Shown here one piece after another: positions 41,437 to 49,871 of a DNA stretch of 64,000 nucleotides; positions within the stretch are counted from its first letter, which is position 1; every line of letters begins with the position of its first letter. The stretch covers positions 806,001 through 870,000 of the forward strand of contig NZ_QKNX01000001.1 of NCBI RefSeq assembly GCF_005239135.1, in the 5' to 3' direction. This stretch comes from Natronomonas salsuginis (GTDB lineage: Archaea > Halobacteriota > Halobacteria > Halobacteriales > Haloarculaceae). The notes beneath the pieces are model-generated. The model was not told the origin of the DNA and did no database searches. It saw only the letters and a program-made list of their open reading frames with translations. Both the position numbers and the translations under genes were made by a program.

Positions 41437-42879
41437 GTGTCCTCCGTACCGAATCCGATCCGGCTGGGAATCCTCTGGATCGGCCTCGCGCTCGCTCGCG
41501 TCGGACTCGTCACCGAAGCGCGCGCACGGCGGACCACGGAGCTCGCGTGGCCCCGAATCGTCACGGGCATCGCCCGGATGTCGAAGAACGCAGTCGACGT
41601 CGCGATGGTCGGCGTCGCGGTCGGATCGTCAGCCATTGCCGGCGTCGGGATCGCCGGGCCGTTCTGGGGGCTCGCCTTCGCCGTCGGCGGCGGCGTCGCG
41701 GGCGGGACGATCGCACTGGTCAGCCAGCGCTACGGGGCGGACGCACGCGACGACCTCGGATTGGCGGTCCGATCGAGCGCGCTGCTCGTCGTCGCGGCGT
41801 CGATTCCAGTCACGGTGGGGTTCTGGCGGTTCGGACCGGCGCTCATCGGGCTGTTGAGCAGCGATCCCGCGGTGGTCGACGCCGGGGGATCGTACCTCCG
41901 CGTCGTCGCCTTCGGGATCCCGTTCGCGGGACTCAATCTGGTCGCGAGCCGAACGCTCGTCGGCTGTGACGACGCGTACACCGCGATGCAACTCCGCGCC
42001 GGCGGAGCGGCGGTAAACGTCGCGTTGAACGCCGTGTTGATCTTCGGATTCGGGATGGGTGTCGTCGGTGCGGCGCTCGGGACCATCCTCTCGAACGTCT
42101 TCGTGACGACGGCGTTCGCCATCGGGCTCACCGCCGGCCGGTTCCCTGGAGCCGGGGCGTTTCCGGTCACGATCGATCCGGCCGAGACGTACGTCGACCC
42201 CGCGACCGTCGCGGACCTCGTCGCGATCGGGCTGCCGGTCATGGGCCGCAACCTCGTGTGGACCGTCGCGGAGTTCCCGATGTTCGCGATCCTCGACGTC
42301 TTCGGCCGTGACGTGGTCTCCGCGTTCGTCATCGCCCGCCGCATCTGGGGGCTGATGAACACCCCCGGCTGGGGGTTCGGCCTCGCCTCGTCGAGCCTCG
42401 TGGGCCAAGAGCTCGGCGTCGGCTCGGAGGCAACCGCCGAGGCGTACGGCCGCGAGATCATCCGGTTCTCCGTCGCGGTATACGCCATCTCGGCGGCGCT
42501 CGTCTTCGCCTTCGCCGACCCGATCGTCGCGCTGTTCGTCGACGATCCGACCGCTCCGGCCGTGCCGATCGCGATCGATCTCGTCCGGGTCGCCTGCGGT
42601 GCGATCGTGTTTCAGGGCGTCTCCGGCGGGGCATCGGGGCCGCTGAACGCGGCCGGCGACACCCGCTGGCCGTTCGCGAGCCAGGCCGTCGGCGCGTTCG
42701 GGGCGTCGATCCCGCTCGTCTATCTCGGTGCGACCACGCCGCTGGGGATCTACGGACTGTATCTCGCCTTCTTCGCCGAGACGTCGATCCCGGCCGCGCT
42801 GAACTACTATCGGTTCCGAACCGGCATCTGGAAGCGCGTCAGCCGCGGGTACCGTCCCGAATCGGCGGTCGGTGAGTGA
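41437..42879 (+). CDS. MATE-family multidrug/cation efflux transporter
   Basis: This 480-residue protein has about twelve membrane helices in two pseudo-repeats. MATE signatures include MSKNAVDVAMVGVAVGSSAI, GGTIALVSQRYGADARDDLG, FGIPFAGLNLVASRTLVGCD, and the second-half equivalents SSLVGQELGVGSEATAEAYG and FQGVSGGASGPLNAAGDTRW. It starts with GTG. It likely exports cationic compounds using a Na+ or H+ gradient. Confidence 0.93.
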   Translation: MSSVPNPIRLGILWIGLALARVGLVTEARARRTTELAWPRIVTGIARMSKNAVDVAMVGVAVGSSAIAGVGIAGPFWGLAFAVGGGVAGGTIALVSQRYGADARDDLGLAVRSSALLVVAASIPVTVGFWRFGPALIGLLSSDPAVVDAGGSYLRVVAFGIPFAGLNLVASRTLVGCDDAYTAMQLRAGGAAVNVALNAVLIFGFGMGVVGAALGTILSNVFVTTAFAIGLTAGRFPGAGAFPVTIDPAETYVDPATVADLVAIGLPVMGRNLVWTVAEFPMFAILDVFGRDVVSAFVIARRIWGLMNTPGWGFGLASSSLVGQELGVGSEATAEAYGREIIRFSVAVYAISAALVFAFADPIVALFVDDPTAPAVPIAIDLVRVACGAIVFQGVSGGASGPLNAAGDTRWPFASQAVGAFGASIPLVYLGATTPLGIYGLYLAFFAETSIPAALNYYRFRTGIWKRVSRGYRPESAVGE

Positions 42880-42908
42880 CCGATCCTCGCCGGTGGACAC
42901 AGCCACAA

Positions 42909-42940
42909 TGGTCATAGCGCCCGGTGGTCATACTGTGACC
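42909..42940 (+). promoter_or_regulatory. Repeat-containing upstream site, possible operator
   Basis: TGGTCATA occurs twice (42909-42916 and 42925-42932), 16 bp apart. GGTCA at 42926-42930 also pairs with TGACC at 42936-42940 as an inverted repeat, directly before the ATG of the FtsZ-like gene. No clear TATA box was seen at the expected distance. Confidence 0.35.
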
Positions 42941-43798
42941 ATGACGACCGACGAGGAGCTGCGACTCGCCGTCGACGCGCTCGGGGAGTCGATACTCGTC
43001 GTCGGATACGGATCGGCCGGCCGGACGGCGACAACTCGGGTCGCCGACGGCGACCTGCCGGCGACGGATGCCGCGGAGACGCCGGACGCGGTCATCGTCG
43101 CGGCCGACGGGTCCGCCGTCGACGCGAACGCCGCGGTCGAACTCCCCGAGACACCGACTGCCCCCATGTGCCTCGCGGCAGTGACGGTCCCGAATCGACC
43201 GAGTGCGGGCGAACAGGCCGCACTCGACGCGATCGCAGAACGCGTCGACGCGACCATCGTGGCGACCGGAAGCGGCGTTGTCGATTTGACCGCGGCTGTC
43301 GGAGCGCTCGTGTCGATCGTCCGCGAGTCTGGGATCGTCAACATCGATCTCGCGGATGCACAGACGGTGTTTCGGTCGGTACGGACGGGAGCGCTCTGCG
43401 TCGGGGAGAGCTCGATCGGCGATCCGGCGACGGCGGTCGAAAACGCGTTCGGAACGCTGGCGGCCGGGATCGAGACTGATCCGGCCAGGGGTGTCCTCGT
43501 CGATCTGGTGGGGCCGCCCGGCATGTCCGTCGCGGACATCAGCGAGGCGGTCTCGACGGTTCGAGCACACGTCGGACCGAACGCGCACGTCATCTGGGGC
43601 GGCTCGATCGACGACTCGATGGCGGACGGAATCCGCGCCAGACTGGTGCTCGCGGGGGTGAAAAACGGCCGCGTTGCGCCTGGCGATCGCTGTCCGCGGT
43701 GTGGGTCGGCGCTGTCGACGTACACGCTCGGTGAGCGGACGATACCATCGTGTGAGTCGTGCGGCTTCGCCGGCGTCTCCGTTCGGTTACGGGATTAG
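42941..43798 (+). CDS. Divergent FtsZ/tubulin-superfamily protein with C-terminal zinc ribbon
   Basis: The protein has 285 residues. The start ESILVVGYGSAGRTATTRVA matches the first strand and GxGxxG loop of FtsZ. SGIVNIDLADAQTVFRSVRT corresponds to the FtsZ 'GLINxDFADVxTVM' region; ESSIGDPATAVENAFGTLAA, GVLVDLVGPPGMSVADISEA and AHVIWGGSIDDSMADGIRAR match the C-terminal FtsZ sandwich. The central GTP-binding signature (GGGTGTG) and surrounding helices are missing. The last 45 residues add CPRCGS and CESCGF, a zinc ribbon. It probably no longer turns over GTP. The ATG was chosen over an upstream frame that overlaps the MATE gene end. Confidence 0.8.
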   Translation: MTTDEELRLAVDALGESILVVGYGSAGRTATTRVADGDLPATDAAETPDAVIVAADGSAVDANAAVELPETPTAPMCLAAVTVPNRPSAGEQAALDAIAERVDATIVATGSGVVDLTAAVGALVSIVRESGIVNIDLADAQTVFRSVRTGALCVGESSIGDPATAVENAFGTLAAGIETDPARGVLVDLVGPPGMSVADISEAVSTVRAHVGPNAHVIWGGSIDDSMADGIRARLVLAGVKNGRVAPGDRCPRCGSALSTYTLGERTIPSCESCGFAGVSVRLRD

Positions 43799-43977
43799 CG
43801 ACGATCCGTCGGCGACCCGTCTCGGCGGTGTGCGAGTCGTTCGGCGACGATCGAGGGGACCGGCGTCCGACAGTACGCGCAGTACCAGAGCCGACCCGTC
43901 ACGGTCGATTCGCGGTGGAGGTCGTCGACGGAGCCGAGGGAGGCCCCACAGCCGTCGCACGTGTAAGGGGCTGCCAT
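43795..43977 (-). CDS. Small CxxC zinc-finger protein (60 aa)
   Basis: MAAPYTCDGCGASLGSVDDL and TGRLWYCAYCRTPVPSIVAE give two CxxC pairs 21 residues apart, a complete zinc ribbon. The C-terminus is basic (LAHRRDGSPTDRR). Function unknown; DNA, RNA or protein binding are all open. Its stop codon overlaps the stop of the FtsZ-like gene from the other strand. Confidence 0.75.
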   Translation of the reverse strand: MAAPYTCDGCGASLGSVDDLHRESTVTGRLWYCAYCRTPVPSIVAERLAHRRDGSPTDRR

Positions 43978-44092
43978 ACGGCAGCTTTGACCTGCAACTG
44001 CACAAGACCGTCGGCACGAGCCGCGGGCGATGTGAGTCTAGACGGGTCGGCGATAGCAGACCATTTACGCCGAGGGGGTGAACGCGCAGTCG

Positions 44093-45304
44093 ATGGGACG
44101 ACGACCGACGAGGATCGAGAACGCGGCCCTGTTATCGGTGGGCGGGATCGGGTACGGCGCGCTGTTGTTCGTGTGGTTTTCGCTGCCCGCGTACCTCGGA
44201 CCGATCATCGATGCGCTGGGGCTGAGCGGGACGCAGGCGGGCGTGCTGGCCGGCGCGATTCCGCTCACCTACATCCCGCTCGGCCTGCTGAGCGGGCTCG
44301 TCATCGACCGCGTCGGCGCGCGTGTCGGGATCGGCGTTGGCGTCGCGCTCGCGGGGCTCGGACAGCTCGGCCGAGCGAGCGCCCCCGACTTCCCGAGCAT
44401 GCTCGCGTTCACGCTGTTGATGGGCGTCGGGGCGACGGGGCTGACGTTCGGGCTGCCGAAGCTCGCCGCCGAACTGTATCCGACCGAACTCGTCGGGCGG
44501 GCGGCCTCGGTCTACCTCGTCGCCTCCTACGCGGGCAGCGCGAGCACGTTCGCGCTTGGGCGACCGGTGATCGGTCCCGCGCTGGGCGGCTGGCGGCCGC
44601 TGTTCCTCGCGAGCGGCGCGGCGACCGTCGCGCTCGCCGTCGCGTGGGCGCTGCTCGCGTGGGCGATCCCGGCCGGGAGCCACGAGATCGACGGCAGCGG
44701 CGATTTCGCGCTCGGATCGCTCACCGACGACGTTCGCGCGGTGTTCTCCCACCGCGATCTCAGGCTGTTAGTCGTGCTCGGCATGATGTATCTGTTCATC
44801 AACCACGGGCTCCAGGGGTGGCTCGTCACGCTGTTCGAGGCGCGCGGCGTGGATCCGAGTCTCGCCGGCGGCGTGACCGCGATTCTCGTGGCCGGCCAGG
44901 TCGTCGGCGTGCTCGCGATCCCCGCGATCGCCGAGCGGATGGATCGAACGCGAGGGGCCGTGATCGCGTGTGGCTGTGGGGCCGGGATCGGGGTCGGCGG
45001 ACTCTTCTTCGAGCCGTCGATCGCCGTTCTGCTCGCGGCCCCGGTCGCGATCGTCGGGATCGGGATGGGCGGGCTCGCGCCGTTGATCCGGGCGATCCCC
45101 GCTGAACTCGACGGGATTGGGCCCGCGCTGACCGGCACCGCGGTCGGCCTCGTCTTCGCCGTCGGGGAGATCGGCGGTTTCCTCGGCCCGGTGGTCATCG
45201 GGGCGCTTCGGGATGCGACCGGCTCGTTCGCGCCGGGATTGGCGCTCGTGCTGGCCGCGACACTCGTCGCGGCCGGGGCCGGAGCCGCGATGGACGAGTT
45301 GTGA
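44093..45304 (+). CDS. Major facilitator superfamily transporter
   Basis: The protein has 403 residues with twelve membrane helices in two six-helix halves. Loop 2-3 has LSGLVIDRVGARVGIGVGVA, the MFS motif A; FGLPKLAAELYPTELVGRAA and ASYAGSASTFALGRPVIGPA follow. The general shape resembles NarK/CynX-like exporters, but the substrate is not evident. It sits tail to tail with the cobinamide salvage operon, so a role in corrinoid traffic is possible but unsupported. ATTTAC lies about 29 bases before this ATG; a GTG 15 bases upstream is an alternative. Confidence 0.88.
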   Translation: MGRRPTRIENAALLSVGGIGYGALLFVWFSLPAYLGPIIDALGLSGTQAGVLAGAIPLTYIPLGLLSGLVIDRVGARVGIGVGVALAGLGQLGRASAPDFPSMLAFTLLMGVGATGLTFGLPKLAAELYPTELVGRAASVYLVASYAGSASTFALGRPVIGPALGGWRPLFLASGAATVALAVAWALLAWAIPAGSHEIDGSGDFALGSLTDDVRAVFSHRDLRLLVVLGMMYLFINHGLQGWLVTLFEARGVDPSLAGGVTAILVAGQVVGVLAIPAIAERMDRTRGAVIACGCGAGIGVGGLFFEPSIAVLLAAPVAIVGIGMGGLAPLIRAIPAELDGIGPALTGTAVGLVFAVGEIGGFLGPVVIGALRDATGSFAPGLALVLAATLVAAGAGAAMDEL

Positions 45305-45311
45305 GCGGCGC

Positions 45312-46010
45312 TCACGGCTCGAAGACGGTCGCGGATTCCGAGGTGACGATGCCGTACGGCGCGTCGCGGGGGGCGGGCGGGGGGTCGTCCCCGTATCGAG
45401 CGTCCAGCGCGGCCGCGACGGCGTCCCGAACGCAGACGCGCGCCGCGTTCCCGATCTCGGTCGCGCTACCCGCGAACGCCGCACCGCCGGCCCCGGCCGG
45501 ACAACCGACGACGACCGCGTCGCTCGTCGTTCCGGTACAGCCCGCGAGTTCGAGGAGCGTCGCCGTCTTCGCCTCGACGATCGTGCCGAGCAATCCGGCC
45601 AACCCTCCATCGGTGAGCGGTTCGCTCGACCCGACGAGGACGTTGACGGTTCCCGGCTCGACCCCCGAATCAGCCACCGCGGCGGTGGCCGACCGCGGGT
45701 CGTCCGACGCCTCCACTGGAAGCACTGCGGGGTTCGACAACCCCGCCGTCACGACGGCTTCGATCGGACCGAGCCGCGCGCCGCGGGCGTTCGTCTGCCG
45801 AACGCCGGTCAAAAGCGTCGGGCCGACAGGGCGATATCCGAGCCGCTCGGCCGCGTAAGCCGCGAGATCGGTCCGGTCGAATCCCTCCTCGACGGTCAGG
45901 TTGTGGGCGGCAGCGGCGGTGGCGTAGCCGCCGTCGAAGCCGTTCGAGAGCCATCGCGTGTCGGGGCGGCGGAGCGTCAGTCGATCGTCAGTCCGCTCGT
46001 AGGCGAACAT
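45312..46010 (-). CDS. cbiZ: Adenosylcobinamide amidohydrolase CbiZ
   Basis: The protein has 232 residues. TRWLSNGFDGGYATAAAAHN, GVRQTNARGARLGPIEAVVT, AGLSNPAVLPVEA, GTVNVLVGSSEPLTDGGLAG, LAGCTGTTSDAVVVGCPAGA and FAGSATEIGNAARVCVRDAV are the family blocks. It cuts the aminopropanol side chain from adenosylcobinamide to give adenosylcobyric acid, so imported corrinoids can enter the archaeal pathway at CbiB. It is last in the six-gene salvage operon; its ATG overlaps the stop of cobD. Confidence 0.92.
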   Translation of the reverse strand: MFAYERTDDRLTLRRPDTRWLSNGFDGGYATAAAAHNLTVEEGFDRTDLAAYAAERLGYRPVGPTLLTGVRQTNARGARLGPIEAVVTAGLSNPAVLPVEASDDPRSATAAVADSGVEPGTVNVLVGSSEPLTDGGLAGLLGTIVEAKTATLLELAGCTGTTSDAVVVGCPAGAGGAAFAGSATEIGNAARVCVRDAVAAALDARYGDDPPPAPRDAPYGIVTSESATVFEP

Positions 46011-47023
46011 CAGCGCACCTCGTCGAGGACGGCGAACAGCCGCTCGGTCGCGTCGCGATCCCGAACCGCGATTCGAACGTGGCTGTCGAGGCCCCGGAAC
46101 GTCGTCGCGTCGCGGAGGACGACGCCTCGTTCCCGACACGAGGCGAGCAGGTCGGCTGGGGACTCGCCGACGTCGCAAAGGACGAACGGTGCGTCGGAGG
46201 GCAACGCGTCGAATCCGCGGGTGTCGAGCCCCGACCGGAGGAACGCCCGCTCGCGCTCGACGCGCCGTCGAGTTTCTTCGACGAACGCCGAATCCCGCAT
46301 CGCATGTGCGCCCACCGCGGCGGCGGGGCCGCCAAGCGACCACGCCGGCCGGGCCGTCCGGAGGCGGTCGCCGACGACGCCGTCCGCGACCACGAACCCG
46401 GCCCGAAGGCCCGGCAAGCCGAACAGTTTCGTGAGCGAGCGGGCGACGACGACGCCCGGGCGGCCGGCCAACGAGGGCCGATCGGTGAACCCCAAGAACG
46501 CCTCGTCGGCCAAAAGCGTCGTTTCGGCCGCCTCACAGCGATCGGCGAACGCCCGGAGGGCCGCGGTCGGGTAGCACTCGCCGGTCGGATTGTTCGGCGT
46601 GCAGACGATCGCCATCGCGTACTCGGCGGGATCGCGATCGAGGAGCTCGCCGTGAGGGACGACGACCGCCTCGCCGCCCGCCAACTCCACCTCTCGGACG
46701 TACTCCCCGAAGGAGGGCGCGGGCACGAGGACGCGATCGCCGGGCGAAACCGTCACCCCGATCGTGAGGCGGATCGCCGCCAGCCCGCCGGCGGTCGGAA
46801 CGATTTGCTCCGGGTCGCAACCGACGTAATCGGCGGCGGCGGCCCGGAACGCCGGATAGGCGTCGTTCGGGTACGAGCGGGCGTCCTCGAACGCCGCACG
46901 ATAGGCCCGTCGCGTTCCGCCGGGCACGCGCGGATTGATGTTCGCGCTCAGGTCGAGGACGTCAGGATCGTCGCTCGATCCGTGCGGAACGCGTCCCGCC
47001 CCGTCGACGCTGTCAGGATCCAT
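46010..47023 (-). CDS. cobD: Threonine-phosphate decarboxylase-like aminotransferase (CobD)
   Basis: This 337-residue fold-type I PLP protein has LDLSANINPRVPGGTRRAYR, VPTAGGLAAIRLTIGVTVSP, IVCTPNNPTGECYPTAALRA, LADEAFLGFTD, the PLP-lysine site ARSLTKLFGLPGLRAGFVVA, and C-terminal VRIAVRDRDATERLFAVL. By family and context it decarboxylates L-threonine phosphate to aminopropanol phosphate, the substrate added by CbiB. Histidinol-phosphate aminotransferase is the nearest alternative, but the operon argues against it. It overlaps cobY by 11 bp. Confidence 0.88.
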   Translation of the reverse strand: MDPDSVDGAGRVPHGSSDDPDVLDLSANINPRVPGGTRRAYRAAFEDARSYPNDAYPAFRAAAADYVGCDPEQIVPTAGGLAAIRLTIGVTVSPGDRVLVPAPSFGEYVREVELAGGEAVVVPHGELLDRDPAEYAMAIVCTPNNPTGECYPTAALRAFADRCEAAETTLLADEAFLGFTDRPSLAGRPGVVVARSLTKLFGLPGLRAGFVVADGVVGDRLRTARPAWSLGGPAAAVGAHAMRDSAFVEETRRRVERERAFLRSGLDTRGFDALPSDAPFVLCDVGESPADLLASCRERGVVLRDATTFRGLDSHVRIAVRDRDATERLFAVLDEVR

Positions 47024-47603
47024 CCGCCATCGCCTCCCCGTCGAGTATTCGAGCGAACTCGTCGGCGACCGCGGCGTCCGAGGGCCGGTTGACGTTGATC
47101 GCGAGGCGGGCGTCGTAGCTCACGCGGATCGTCTCCGCGTCGTCCTCGCCGACAACGTTCAGCCCGCTCGGCGAGAGCTCGCGACCGCCGTGTGCGCGCG
47201 TCGTATCGACGCCGACGCCGAGTCGGCGTTTGAGTTCGGTCGGAACGCAGACGGTCAGCGCGCCGTCCGCGTACGCGTCGATCGTTCGGTCGATCAGTTC
47301 GGCGGTCACGAGCGGCAGGTCCGAAACGACCGTCAACACCGGCCGGTCGACGCGGTCGAGCGCCGCGGTGAGATCCGTGACGTAGCCGTCACCGTCCGTC
47401 TCGATGATCGGGACCCGGCCGTCCAGCCGCCGGATCGTTTCGGGCGTCAACGGTGACGTGACGGCGTGGGCAGTGTCGATCCGGCTCGTTTCGACCGCGC
47501 GGAGCACGCGGTCGATCATCGGTGCGCCGCCGACCTCGAAGAGCGGCTTCTCGCCGCGGTCGAGGCGCGTCCCCGCGCCGCCGCACATCACCAGAGCGTC
47601 CAC
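47013..47603 (-). CDS. cobY: Adenosylcobinamide-phosphate guanylyltransferase CobY
   Basis: This 196-residue nucleotidyltransferase starts at GTG. VDALVMCGGAGTRLDRGEKP is the GTP-binding loop with the Lys that follows; VGGAPMIDRVLRAVETSRID and LTVVSDLPLVTAELIDRTID carry the metal-binding Asp region. This is the archaeal, non-homologous replacement for bacterial CobU. It activates adenosylcobinamide phosphate with GTP. The start overlaps the end of cobS by 16 bp; upstream in-frame sequence belongs to cobS in another frame. Confidence 0.9.
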   Translation of the reverse strand: MDALVMCGGAGTRLDRGEKPLFEVGGAPMIDRVLRAVETSRIDTAHAVTSPLTPETIRRLDGRVPIIETDGDGYVTDLTAALDRVDRPVLTVVSDLPLVTAELIDRTIDAYADGALTVCVPTELKRRLGVGVDTTRAHGGRELSPSGLNVVGEDDAETIRVSYDARLAINVNRPSDAAVADEFARILDGEAMADGS

Positions 47604-48340
47604 GCGATCACCCCCACGTGCAGCGCGAGGACGCGACCGAGTTCGTTCGTCGCGCCGAAGACGTCGCCGTTGACGCCGCCGAGCGATCGGTTCGCCCACC
47701 GGATCGAGAGAATGGCGACGAGCGGCCCGACTGCGACGGCGGCGAGACCGGCGGGCAACGGCGCAAAAAGCGCGGCCGGGAGCGTGGCGACGATCGGCCC
47801 CAAGAGCACCCCCGAGTCCGCGCGCTCGGTGAACGCCGAGCCGAGCCCCTCGTGCGCCGCGGTTCCGAGGCAGGCGACGGTCGCCATCCCGAGTTTCGCG
47901 CCGGCCTCCGCGGCGACTACGAGGCCGACGGCGGCGAGCGGCGGGAGGGTCGCGAGCGCGAGTCCGGCGAGAACGAGCCCGCCCGCGACGACGACGACTG
48001 CGACGATCGCGCCGACGCCCGTGTCGGTGTCTTTCAATGCGCGCCTCGTCGCGTCCTCGCCGTGTGCGGCCATCGCATCGCCCAGGTCAGCGACGCCGTC
48101 GAGGTGGGGGATGCCGACGAGAACGACGAGAACGAGGAGATAGCCGAACGAAGCCGTTGGGGCGGAAAATCCGAACAAGAACGGCAGTGACGCGATCGCG
48201 CCGACGAGGTATGCGATGATCGGGAACGCGGCCGGGAACGATCGGAACCGGTCCCAGTCGGCCTCCCCGGTCTCGACCGGGAGTCTCGTGAGGAACGCGA
48301 TGCCGCCTCGCACCCCGCCGACGATCGAGCTCAGAGCCAT
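47588..48340 (-). CDS. cobS: Adenosylcobinamide-GDP ribazoletransferase CobS
   Basis: This 250-residue membrane protein has about seven helices. GIAFLTRLPVETGEADWDRF is the conserved N-terminus, and GIPHLDGVADLGDAMAAHGE with DTDTGVGAIVAVVVVAGG the catalytic metal-binding loop (HxDGxxD). It joins adenosylcobinamide-GDP to alpha-ribazole (phosphate) at the membrane, the lower-ligand step. The ATG overlaps cbiB by 10 bp. Confidence 0.93.
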   Translation of the reverse strand: MALSSIVGGVRGGIAFLTRLPVETGEADWDRFRSFPAAFPIIAYLVGAIASLPFLFGFSAPTASFGYLLVLVVLVGIPHLDGVADLGDAMAAHGEDATRRALKDTDTGVGAIVAVVVVAGGLVLAGLALATLPPLAAVGLVVAAEAGAKLGMATVACLGTAAHEGLGSAFTERADSGVLLGPIVATLPAALFAPLPAGLAAVAVGPLVAILSIRWANRSLGGVNGDVFGATNELGRVLALHVGVIAWTLW

Positions 48341-49254
48341 CGCATCACCCCGACGAGGAGGGCGCAGCCGTACGCGGCGATGGCGGCTCGACGGATCGCC
48401 AAGAGCGCGTCGCGCCCGTCGGCGATCGTCGGATAGCTCGAAACATCGTTGAGGACGTACACGCCGGGCTTTTCGAGCCGAACGTTCAGCCCGGCCGCGA
48501 GCGCGCCCATCGGCCACCCGGCGTTCGGGGAAGGTGTGTTGTGCGCGTACCGGCGCGCCCGAAGCGGAGCGTCCGGATCGCCCGCGGCGAGGCCGACGAA
48601 CAGCGCCGAGAGCCGGGACGGGACGAACATGACCAGATCGTCGAGGCGCGCGCTCGCCCACCCAAACGCTCCGGGGTAGCCGAGCATCGAGTCCATGGTG
48701 TTCGCCCCCTTGACGAACGCCGCGCCGGCGGCCGCCGCGGGAATCGAGACGAACGAGAGGGCGACGAACGCCGAGAGCGGCGCGAGGTGGCCATCAGAGA
48801 AGTTCTCCGCGAGACTCTCGACGGCGGCGCTCCGTAGGAGCTCCGGCGTGAGTTCGTCTGCGTTGCGACCCGCGAGCGCGAGAAGCGCGTCCCGGGCGGC
48901 GTCGACGTCCTCGTCGCTCAGTTCGACGACGCGTCGGGCGCTCCCGAGGAGCATCCGCACGCTCGAGGAGATCCACAGGACGAACCCCGCGAGGAGCGCG
49001 CCCGCAAGCGGGAGTACAGCCGTCTCGGCGAGCCGCACGATCCCGTAGGTGACGAGCGCACAGCCGATCGGGACGGCAAGCGCGTACACCGTACCGCTCA
49101 GTTTGGGGGCGCCGAAGCGCTTCGGCTCCAGCCACGCGATCGCGCGCCCGAGGAGCGCGACCGGATGCGCGCGGACCGGCGGCTCGCCGACGGCTGTTTC
49201 GAGGCCGGCGGCGAACCCGACTGCGACGACGAGCGCGAGTCCGGGATCAATCAC
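48331..49254 (-). CDS. cbiB: Adenosylcobinamide-phosphate synthase CbiB
   Basis: This 307-residue membrane protein starts at GTG (GTGA overlap with the HAD gene). Blocks are VGEPPVRAHPVALLGRAIAW, RRVVELSDEDVDAARDALLA, AAVESLAENFSDGHLAPLSA, FVKGANTMDSMLGYPGAFGW, LDDLVMFVPSRLSALFVGLA and SPNAGWPMGALAAGLNVRLE. It attaches aminopropanol phosphate to adenosylcobyric acid. The length agrees with the family. It is encoded between the HAD phosphatase-like gene and cobS. Confidence 0.94.
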   Translation of the reverse strand: MIDPGLALVVAVGFAAGLETAVGEPPVRAHPVALLGRAIAWLEPKRFGAPKLSGTVYALAVPIGCALVTYGIVRLAETAVLPLAGALLAGFVLWISSSVRMLLGSARRVVELSDEDVDAARDALLALAGRNADELTPELLRSAAVESLAENFSDGHLAPLSAFVALSFVSIPAAAAGAAFVKGANTMDSMLGYPGAFGWASARLDDLVMFVPSRLSALFVGLAAGDPDAPLRARRYAHNTPSPNAGWPMGALAAGLNVRLEKPGVYVLNDVSSYPTIADGRDALLAIRRAAIAAYGCALLVGVMRWL

Positions 49255-49871
49255 GGAACGGACTCCAGCGCGGCCGGGAGGTCCGAAAGCGGCGTCTCGG
49301 CGACGTTCACGAACTCGCCGCCCACGGCCTCGATACCGCCGTCGGTTTCGGGGTCGTCGCCGACGTGGACGATCGAATCCGGCTCGACATCGAGTTGCGC
49401 ACCGACGTGTTCGAACATCCTGGCATCCGGTTTTCGCCAGCCGCAGCCGACGCTCGTGACGATCGCGTCGAAGGAGCCGCGGAGCCCCCCGCGATAGAGC
49501 GTCCGGCCGACGAGTTCGGGAACGCTGCAGTTCGAACATAGGGCGACTGGGCCGCGTTCGGCCGCGGCGTCGATGGCCGTGAGCGCGTCCCGGCGTCGCT
49601 CGACCTCGGGGTCGAAGGCGGCGACGACTGCCCGTCGAGGAGCGTTGTTCGGGGCGTCGACGCCCCGAGACGAGAGCGCCGCGGCGACGTGAGCCGGGAG
49701 CGGGACCTCCGCGCCTGCCGGCGCGTCGATGTGGACCTCCCGGTAGGCGTCGCCGAAGTCCGACGGGACCGAGACGCCGCGATCGCGAAGCTCAGCGGCG
49801 ACCGCCGCCGCGGGATCCTCGGGCGTGTCGACCGAGACGAGCGTGTCGAAGAGATCGAACGAAACTGCCAC
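49251..49871 (-). CDS. HAD-family hydrolase, first gene of the cobinamide salvage operon
   Basis: The protein has 206 residues. Motif I is FDLFDTLVSV (nucleophile Asp), motif II ALCSNCSV, motif III the Lys in GCGWRKPDARMFE, and motif IV VHVGDDPETDGGIEAV. All catalytic positions are present, so it is probably an active phosphatase. The pathway needs an alpha-ribazole-5-phosphate or adenosylcobalamin-5-phosphate phosphatase, and no cobC or cobZ is seen in the operon. This gene is the natural candidate (inference). GTG start; a longer frame upstream is possible but would contain the promoter region. Confidence 0.82.
   Translation of the reverse strand: MAVSFDLFDTLVSVDTPEDPAAAVAAELRDRGVSVPSDFGDAYREVHIDAPAGAEVPLPAHVAAALSSRGVDAPNNAPRRAVVAAFDPEVERRRDALTAIDAAAERGPVALCSNCSVPELVGRTLYRGGLRGSFDAIVTSVGCGWRKPDARMFEHVGAQLDVEPDSIVHVGDDPETDGGIEAVGGEFVNVAETPLSDLPAALESVP

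Noticed and set aside
43759-45105. 448-codon plus-strand ORF within the MFS gene
   Set aside because: Out-of-frame shadow of the transporter; nearly half Arg/Ala/Gly/Asp.
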